From Metellina segmentata (Eukaryota > Arthropoda > Arachnida > Araneae > Tetragnathidae): DNA of 64,000 bases. A program made the position numbers and the translations under genes. The DNA is taken from positions 88,962,478 through 89,026,477 of the forward strand of contig OX375873.1 of the NCBI GenBank assembly GCA_947359465.1, in the 5' to 3' direction. Shown here one piece after another: positions 57,170 to 64,000 of the stretch (positions are counted from its first letter, which is position 1; each line of letters begins with the position of its first letter). A model generated the notes under the pieces. It worked only from the letters and a program-made list of their open reading frames with translations, did no database searches and had not been told where the DNA came from.

Positions 57170-58167
57170 TGAACTGATACTGGAAATTAAGGAAGTAGTA
57201 CTGGAAGCTAATATTTAGGAGTTTGATTTTGAGCCTAGTTGAGTTGAGGGCAGAGAGTTTAGGTTGCGCAAGATTATTGAAAACTACTTATTTAATTTTA
57301 AAGTTCTATGACTTGAAGTTCCAACAGTAGTATAGAGTATTACTAGAGCTTGGAATATTTATAATTTAGTGAGAAATTACTCGATCTATGTTTTATGAAC
57401 TAGTGTTAGAGTGCTCTGATGTAGAGTTCTATCATGAGCCTTGAGTATTACTAAAGATTTAAGAATTGAAAGCTTGTGAATTAGTAAATGGCAGTGGGCG
57501 ATGCGTTTTATCATCAATCTTGAATATTTATAAAGATAGAGTATATTCTAACTCTGTATTCCTAGAATTAGAGCGGAGTATTTAATAACCTTATCAAATT
57601 CATAAACTAATTTAAAAGTATGATGTGTTCTATAATCAACCAGTTTATATTATAATCCCTGTCTACCCAGAATACTTCCGGACACACAATAGTTTTACTT
57701 TAGAGTTCTTCGGACTTGATCTAGACCGTCGCCAATAGCCCAGTGTGTTGCACCAGTGCAATGCTAATACATACCTTCGTAATATAGAGCACTATTATGA
57801 GCCTAGAGTAACATTAGAAATTAACGAAATGAAAGCTTATTAATAAGTGTGGTAGTGCTGTTTTATGAGAAGTCGTGGGTAGTACTAGATATAGAGTATA
57901 CTACCTTATGAAATTCATGAGCGAGTTTAACAGTCTGATGTGTTCTCTCATCAACACAAAATACTACTAGAGTTTAGAGTGTGCTACAGTATTGAAAGCT
58001 AGTAAACTAGTGAAGCAGAGTTCTGATGAAAGGGTCTGTTAATAAATATCTGCTATAACAGCCAGAAATAACATCTTGTATACTCCTAGAACTAGAGAAT
58101 CCTACCTTATAAAATTCATGAACTAGTTTAACAGTTTTATGAGTCACATAAACCTAGAATAATGCTA
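57170..58167. repeat. Old tandem array (roughly 170-370-bp spacing), left part
   Basis: The phrase tgaaagct(t/a)(g/a)t(g/t)aa...tagt recurs near 57465, 57828 and 57998 and again at 59498 beyond the transposon. The phrase acctta(t)(c/g/a)aaattcat(a/g)a recurs near 57589, 57902 and 58112, followed by a(g/a)ttt(a)aaagt/aacagt. Units are heavily diverged. A SINE A fragment sits inside at 57692-57778. Confidence 0.55.
57692..57778 (+). mobile_element. SINE A, 3' fragment inside the tandem array
   Basis: ttcttcggacttgatctaga, ccgtcgccaatagcccagtg, tgttgcaccagtgcaatgct. Confidence 0.65.
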
Positions 58168-58169
58168 TA

Positions 58170-59473
58170 CAGAGGCTGTTCGCACATTTTTTAGACAATG
58201 TGTATTGTATTCACAAAACTAAATTACATAAAATTCTTGTGTTTTAAATGTTCTATTTGATAGCCCTTATTCAGAACTATCTTTCGACACCGTAATTTCC
58301 AGGATAATAATGCCTTTTGAAGTGTCAGAAGAGTATTCTATTCCATTCCTCCTGAACAGCTTTCCGGAGTCCTGAAAGGGTTGTGGGACGACGTTTGGAT
58401 AATGCAGATTTTAAAAGTCCGAAAGCACAAAAATCCATAGGTGATACATCGGGAGATTTAGTAGGGATAACAGTGAAGGGTATGGCCTTGAAACCGGTTT
58501 TTTGTTCCATTTCTTTTAGGAAATTTACAGTGGATTTTGATGTGTGACTACTAGCTTTGTCTTGATGGAGTTCCACAGATTGATGGCACTGTGGGTAAAG
58601 CGATGGTATTTCATTCAGAAAAATGGGCGATAAAATATGTTCCTGATAGTATTTGGAGTTAACCTTGACATTTTTTTCCACTCTCTTTATTTTTAACTTG
58701 CCATTATATGAAAAATCAGCAACAATCATGAATCCCTTGGAAAAACTTTCTTTCGATTCTGTGAACCATGTACTTAAATTTTTTTCTCCCCTTTTATGAT
58801 AATAAATGGCTCTTTTTGTTTTGCTGTAATCATTTAAATACAGCCATGATTCATCTATTGTGACAATTTTTTTCCATTTTTCTTTGGATAAGTATTTCTT
58901 ATATAGAATTCGGCAGCGTGTCCTGCGTTCAGCGATATGCTTTGGAGAAAGACGATGCACATTGCGTTTTTTCGCTTTCTTAAGATTTAAATCAACGTTT
59001 ATCATTTTGTTTACAGTGGATACTGAGCATTTTAATGATTTTGTAACTGTCCTTTGACTAGAAGGATTTTATTTTAACATTAAACAACGTACCTTTGCAA
59101 TAGTCGCAGATGTCCGTTTCTTCTTTGGATACTTGTCTGGAATTTTTGTCCTACTTGAGGCTCCAATTTGACGTTTTTTTCCTTTCTTGTTGACGATATT
59201 ACCTATCGACGCTTTAGATATCACAAAACCATGACTCTCACATCGTGTTTGGATAACGAAATATGAATATTTCTCTTTGGAAAGAGCATAAATATAGCCT
59301 TCGAACAACTGCTTCGTTAAAAACGCCATTTTGAATAAAAACAAATCTCTCAAGCCGCAGACGATAATTTTGACTTTTAAAAACATAGTACAACTGCAAT
59401 AATTTTTTTTGCAGCAAACGATTTTTTATTACCGCTAACCAAAATCATCTAAAAAATGTACGAACAGCCTCTG
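58170..59473 (-). mobile_element. Nearly intact DD41D mariner relative
   Basis: Ends cagaggctgttcgcacattt (58170) and its inverse, finishing aacagcctctg at 59473, match at 25 of 26 bases. TA lies on both sides (58168-58169, 59474-59475). Size 1,304 bp. It is inserted in the old tandem array, whose units resume immediately to its right. Near-identical ends and a single nonsense codon make it the youngest autonomous-type element in the window. Confidence 0.92.
58325..59329 (-). pseudogene. DD41D transposase with a single nonsense codon
   Basis: Reading leftward from ATG at 59329 (MAFLTKQLFEGYIYALSKEK) the frame of 334 codons runs to RILF and a stop at 58325-58327. The only break is a TAA at 59069-59071 in LMLK-stop-NPSSQRTV. 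HTH-type N-terminus: ISKASIGNIVNKKGKKRQIG. Basic linker: KIPDKYPKKKRTSATIAKVR. Catalytic triad: VTIDESWLYL, LHQDKASSHT, SPDVSPMDFCAFG. The second and third Asp are 41 residues apart and all three are present. This is a different lineage from the 19708 transposase despite equal spacing. It could in principle yield product only if the stop were read through; treat it as inactive. Confidence 0.88.
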
Positions 59474-60520
59474 TAGCATAGATTGTTCTACATATTTGAA
59501 AGCTAATAAATTTGTGTAGCAGTGCTCTGATGAAAGGGTCAGATCATGACCTCCTGGTTCCACATCCAGAAATAGCATCTGATTTGAACCCATTTGAAAC
59601 CCACTGCACTTTCGAATCAGACCTGGTATCTTTAAACTCGATGCCCAACACACGCCCCCAAACGAAAAGAAAAGAAGCAGACTTTTGCACTCAACTAATT
59701 TTATGTTCTCTGTACAAAGAGCCGGTCATCAATCAGAGTTCTGTTTCGGGTTAAAATAAAAGAGAGCACCAGAAGCACTGTGGCTGGAACCAGACGAAAT
59801 AATACAGTCTGAACCTAAAGAAAATCAGAGAGGTGGATCTGTAGGACAAATCATAGGAAAAAAGTTGCTAACAGTGATAAATGAGAAAACCTGTGAGTAG
59901 ACATCTATTACCGAACAGTCTGGTAAAAGGCTGACAAGAACATGAATAATTCTTGTGCTTAGAACGACTATGATGTATAATTCACAAATTGACAAAGATG
60001 ATGGACTATCCTACATCAACTACATCACATATTTCGACATTAAATTGGAAAAAGTTAACACAATTAAAAATGTAATATCATCACACATTTTATGTGACAG
60101 GTATAAGGCCCGTGCATATTTAAACTGAACAGATCGCATTACTTTAAATTTTAACCACTACAGGATTGATGGGACATTTGGTTCCTATCTACTTGAAATT
60201 GATAAGGCTAGGAGTATAAATATACTAAGTAAGGTTACAATGTATATAAATATAATCTCATTTGATGTTATGATGATAAGAGTGCATTGGATGGACGATG
60301 AGACATAATGGGTTCCAACACCACTTAAGTCTAAAATTCAATGCTTTTTTGTTTTGAATATGTAAAGTGATATCAGATATTGTGATAGCTTTGCCCATGT
60401 TTTTTAATGAAAAAAACACTTTTATTATTGCATTTAATAAAATGTTACTAAACCCAAAGTAAATACCTCGAAGGATAGAGCAGAAGTCCATTTGATTAAT
60501 TCAAGAGTTTTATAATATTC
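59474..60520. other. End of the tandem array, then AT-rich DNA
   Basis: 59480-59545 still shows the array phrases (tttgaaagctaataaatttg, gctctgatgaaagggtcaga). Beyond this nothing is recognised. Confidence 0.4.
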
Positions 60521-60524
60521 TCCA

Positions 60525-60900
60525 TTAGCACTCTATTTATATTCCCTTTTCTACAAATACAGTCTAATAATTAGTAACAGTAATAGAATTCCGATCTTGA
60601 AAGTTCGCATTAAATTCAACTATTTTCCATCCTCCAGAAGTAGGAACATAGTAATTTTATATTTTATCATTGCATTAAAATATATTGAACACAAAATAGA
60701 TATCTAAAAGAGAAAAGGATAGGATAGAAGAGTTTTATGTTAGCAATTTATTCGTGTTTCTTAATATTCCTTTAGCACTCTATTTGTACTCTCTTTTCAA
60801 CACATGGTCTATAAAGCTAATGGTAATAGAAATTCGATCTAGAAAGTCCACATTGAATATAATCATTTTCCATCCTGTATCCGACAAATTTGATTATTTG
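60525..60900. repeat. Diverged direct duplication, about 150 bp x 2
   Basis: tagcactctatttatattcc ... attccgatcttgaaagttcg ... cattttccatcct-type sequence at 60525-60640 recurs at 60774-60880 as tagcactctatttgtactct ... attcgatctagaaagtccac ... tcattttccatcct. Offset about 247 bases, identity roughly three quarters by eye. Confidence 0.65.
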
Positions 60901-61199
60901 TTCCAAGGCGAAAGTAGGTTTCGATGTTTCTAAAAATATCACCTTTCGCATTCGATCATGCGTCAATTTTGTAAACGAAAAGTGTAAAGGACAAACCAGT
61001 TAAACTTCGAACACAAGCTGGAGGCTGCTGGGGGAAATTGGAGGAAAAAATTAAAAAAAGTAGCGCATACTTCAAAAATTTAAACAACTTTTTCTGTAGC
61101 AACAAGAGCATTGAAAACTGAAAAAGAAAACTCAGCGAACACAGTAGAAAAAATTAAGAAACATAGAATTGTTACATAAAGAATTTCTGGAATATGTAC
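60901..61199. other. AT-rich spacer
   Basis: Nothing recognised; may include decayed 5' sequence of the following Tc1. Confidence 0.35.
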
Positions 61200-61811
61200 T
61201 CAAGAACAAAGTAATCGATGCACCAAGGAGGTGCTGAATTATAGTGGTGCTGTGCTCGATCAACTTGAAACGGGGTTGACTGGGGACATATAGTGTTTAG
61301 TGATGAGTACCTGATGACCACCGCAGACTTGTCTGGAGACGTCCAGGACAACACGGGGATACTGTCCTTACTATTGCACGCCACACAGGCCCACAACAGT
61401 GCGTTATGGTCTGGGGTGCCATCTCCTTTGATAGCCGGACCCCTTGGGTATTTATTTCTGGAACACTTACAGAACAGAGGTACATAGACGACATTCTACG
61501 ATCCTTTGTGTTACCGTTACTTTTGCGACACCCCAGACTTACTTTTCAACAAGATAATACCCGGCCGCACAATGCAAGTGTTGCTATGAATTGTCTTCAA
61601 GCTTTCCCAACACTTCCTGGGCCAGCTAAGTCTCCTGATGGAGCTCATTTGGGACGTTGTGTGAAAACTATTGCAACCATCCAGGAATATTGACCATTGA
61701 GCCCGACAGTTGGAGACAATTTCTCAAGACACCATCCGGGAACTTTTTCAGTCTAAGCCACTCCGGGTGACAGCATGCATCCAAGTCATAGGTGGACCAA
61801 CGCTTTATTGA
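61200..61811 (+). pseudogene. Tc1-type transposase, decayed, C-terminal two thirds
   Basis: HIVFSDEYLMTTADLSGDVQ carries the first catalytic Asp. After a frameshift: RHTGPQQCVMVWGAISFDSR, TPWVFISGTLTEQRYIDDIL, LTFQQDNTRPHNASVAMNCL (second Asp intact). About ten bases are lost after AKSPD, removing the NPI/SPI residues, and the next frame reads ELIWDVV-stop-KLLQPSRNIDH-stop-ARQLETISQDTIRELFQSKP. It ends GGPTLY and TGA at 61809-61811. Same subgroup as the minus-strand 24034 pseudogene (shared HT...VM.WGAI), but clearly a separate insertion. The N-terminal DNA-binding region is missing or unrecognisable. Confidence 0.85.
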
Positions 61812-62224
61812 CTTCCTCCCTTTGTAACGGTCAAACTCTGAAATAAATCATTCAATTGTTCTGAAATTTTTATCGTTTGATTTTCTTTGTATGTTCTTTA
61901 CCATCCACAAACTTTTATTGCAATCGGACAACTCCTTTGTATGTCGATTTTTTGCTATAAAGTGTTTTAAATGGGAGTATTAATAAAGTCCTTTTTGAAA
62001 TGCCTACCCATATATTATTGCAATCTTCTTTCACTTTATGTTGTGTTTCCGGCTTTCAAAAGATGCTCACGTTTCATTTCGTGTTTTCATGTACACTCTG
62101 TATCTAATATAGGGTTGGTTAGTAGGATTTTTAATGGCCTAGATTCCGTACGTGGCTTTGCTGCGCTAAAAAGATGATAGACAACGTCAAGTAACAGTTT
62201 TACACGCAAAGAAATATTTACTGA
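61812..62224. other. AT-rich stretch, nothing recognised
   Basis: Probably includes the Tc1 3' end, but no inverted partner was found. Confidence 0.35.
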
Positions 62225-62335
62225 GGCGGAAGATAGAAATGCATCCAGGGATGAATCAAACCCGACCAGGATCGAACCTGCTTCCCATACAACTCGCAAG
62301 TTGCACACGCAATAGCATGCTAGCGCATTAACACA
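62225..62335 (-). mobile_element. tRNA-headed SINE (family D)
   Basis: Minus strand: gcgctagcatgctattgcgt, gcaacttgcgagttgtatgg, agcaggttcgatcctggtcg. The B box GGTTCGATCC is perfect. Related to the fragment at 32335-32402. Confidence 0.6.
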
Positions 62336-62524
62336 CTTCTTACGATTTGTTTGTACCCAATACCAGTTTTGAGTAAGTTATGAAATCATGAAGACATTAC
62401 ATCAGAATGGATAATACTTGCTTTGCTATAACATACTTGCCACTGCGTGGCCAGCATGGCGTTGCCCGTGACAGTTCTTTTCGTCGGGTCAGGTGTGACC
62501 ACTGCTCGCTAACCCTTGGGGGTT

Positions 62525-62575
62525 GCTACGAATTCCCATTTGGTTTGCGAAGCAAGCCAAAAGGGAATTCGTAGC
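62525..62575. repeat. Tight hairpin, 24-bp stem, 3-base loop
   Basis: gctacgaattcccatttggt (62525) pairs with aaagggaattcgtagc ending at 62575, loop GAA at 62549-62551, with 22 of 24 pairs matched. A near direct repeat flanks it: catggcgttgcccgtg (62456) and catggcgttgtccgtg (62594). Confidence 0.85.
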
Positions 62576-62679
62576 CTATTGGATAACAGCCATCATGGCG
62601 TTGTCCGTGGTGTTGGTTTGCTTCACAAATGTCTTCGAAATGGGGCGAAATTCGAATTGCGAAGAGATCCAATCTGCGT

Positions 62680-63110
62680 GACGTCTCAATCTCTTGTGAA
62701 AATATAAATATTTAATTAAAAATTATTTATTAAAGGAAAAAAAATGTACAAGGTATCTATCTGTTGTAAAATTTTCCGCAGATTTCAAATTAGTTAATAT
62801 TTTTAAACTGTCTTTAACGATCCCGATTCACAAAAAAGAACTAAACAATGCCAGCCAAAATTTTTAAAATTTGTTTAGCTTTGGCTGGAATTGTTTAAGC
62901 ACAGGAAATGGTTTTCTCGAAAGCGAAGGTTGACGTGACGTCACAATCCCTTGCGAAAATATAAAAGGTATTCAAGTTAAAAATTATTTATTTAAAGAAA
63001 ATCATATTTTTCGGTAACACTCTAATGTAAAATTTTCCCCTGATTTCACGTCCATCGAAATTTGGACTCTACCTTTAACGATCTAGGAGATAGATAAAAG
63101 GAAAGTTAAA
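62680..63110. repeat. Family F in direct tandem, two units
   Basis: Each unit runs tgacgt(c/c)(t/a)caatc..ttg.gaaaatataaa, (a)aaattatttatt, then aaattttcc.c.gatttca and ctttaacgat. Starts are near 62682 and 62938, about 256 bases apart. The same sequence is inverted at 25013-25400 and single at 37817-37985. Confidence 0.65.
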
Positions 63111-64000
63111 ACTTCATTTGTTTCTTTAGACTGCTGACAAATCGTTCCTTTTAAAAATAAAACAAGAGCGGAAAAACATAAAATTAGAATCTCTGATCTT
63201 TTATGCTGTTGCAATTCCAAAAAAAAAAAACCAACAATAATTAAATTTCCATTAAATTCATTTAAAAATGTTCTTGATTGAATTTTAAAATTCGGGGGCA
63301 ATAGAAAAATTGCAAAACATTCGGACTACCTGTGTGAAAAATCCCATTATTGTAAATGCCACAGATTCGTCAGGAAAGTCTGTCCAGACAGGCACGCAGA
63401 CACTTCCTTCTGTAATAGTAAAAATTTACAATTCCCGAAATTAGTTTATTTCCATCAACAAGAATTTAACGCAATTCCTCACAGTCAGCGCGTTCAAATT
63501 CTGCGAGGCAGAAAGCTAGAATGAATCTAAAATTCAAAACGCGCGCGAGCGTTCCTTCTAATTTGTTCCTAATTTTTGACGAAAAAAACAATGACGTATG
63601 GATTTTATTTATTAGTATGGTCTAAATTTAAGCATACATTTTTTTTCTTCCTTTTGATCTGATTCCTCATCTTTAGCTATGCTAATTCTGTATCGGTATC
63701 AATTAATAGTTAATGAATAGATGAGGCATGATTACTCGAATTTGGTGTGGGATTGTGGAATGAATAAAGCAGACAGGATGTTTTAAAGATTGTTTATTGT
63801 GAATATATGCAACAATTAATTTAAAGTTTGAACGATTGAAGTGAGATTGCAGTTGTAAAATATAAATTGTAAAGTAGTTTGCTAGCTATGGAATGACCCC
63901 ACTTACGCAGTAATCTCCCCACACATTCCAAAGGTACATTGTCACAAAGCTAGCCCAGCACCGTAGTATTTCGTCATATTGCGGATATCTTCTCACGCTT
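63111..64000. other. AT-rich stretch, nothing recognised
   Basis: No supported feature up to the window edge. Confidence 0.4.

Overview
The window looks like AT-rich, gene-poor eukaryotic nuclear DNA, most likely arthropod and probably spider. The reasons are its transposon content (several Tc1-type transposases of a kind I recall from spider assemblies), many tRNA-headed SINEs with pol III box-like motifs, TA microsatellites, and no compact operons or long open frames. The species assignment is inference from memory, not a search result. No confident host gene is visible. Three short open stretches with splice-like borders (27248-27480, 42239-42402, 12402-12720) are listed only as weak exon candidates. 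The window could be intergenic or lie inside a long intron.

Layout. 0-7 kb: a TTAA-bounded MITE built from a 43-bp palindromic unit, a LINE ORF2 tail, a hAT-type MITE with an 8-bp target duplication, and TA repeats. 7.5-9.1 kb: a complete but decayed Tc1 element with its terminal repeats. 9.5-12.2 kb: four more pieces of the 43-bp TTAA family. 12.8-13.4 kb: five copies of a 119-bp tandem repeat. 14.7-15.1 kb: a Harbinger-like MITE (TAA duplication, GC-rich ends). 15.6-16.1 kb: a short Helitron with both diagnostic ends, plus a second Helitron 5' end at 18.0 kb. 18.45-18.9 kb: a tRNA-SINE flanked by a perfect 26-bp target duplication. 19.4-21.0 kb: a DD41D-type mariner relative with very long inverted ends and four nonsense codons. 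24.0-25.6 kb: a minus-strand Tc1 beside a foldback repeat. 25.7-57.8 kb: about thirteen pieces of one SINE family (here SINE A), plus smaller families B, C and D. 33.6-34.1 kb: a Tc1 tail. 34.4-35.6 kb: a pogo/Tigger-like element. 44.4-45.2 kb: a Tc1 element with an in-frame internal deletion and an open reading frame. 46.0 kb: a long hairpin. 52.9-54.7 kb: a 1.7-kb element with inverted arms of about 400 bp. 58.2-59.5 kb: a nearly intact second DD41D element inserted in an old tandem array. 61.2-61.8 kb: another Tc1 pseudogene. 62.5 kb: a tight 24-bp-stem hairpin.

How the parts relate. Almost everything recognisable is mobile DNA or its debris. The transposases visible are dead by stops, frameshifts or loss of catalytic residues. 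The non-autonomous parts (MITEs, SINEs, Helitron, foldbacks) would have depended on enzymes encoded elsewhere. Nesting gives a relative order: SINE B sits inside SINE A, a DD41D element sits inside a tandem array, and another sits between two pieces of a Helitron-related repeat.

The most unusual items are the 43-bp palindromic TTAA family, a central domain apparently shared by otherwise different SINE families, the long-arm element at 52.9-54.7 kb, and the truncated Tc1 ORF at 44.5 kb that keeps its DNA-binding half.
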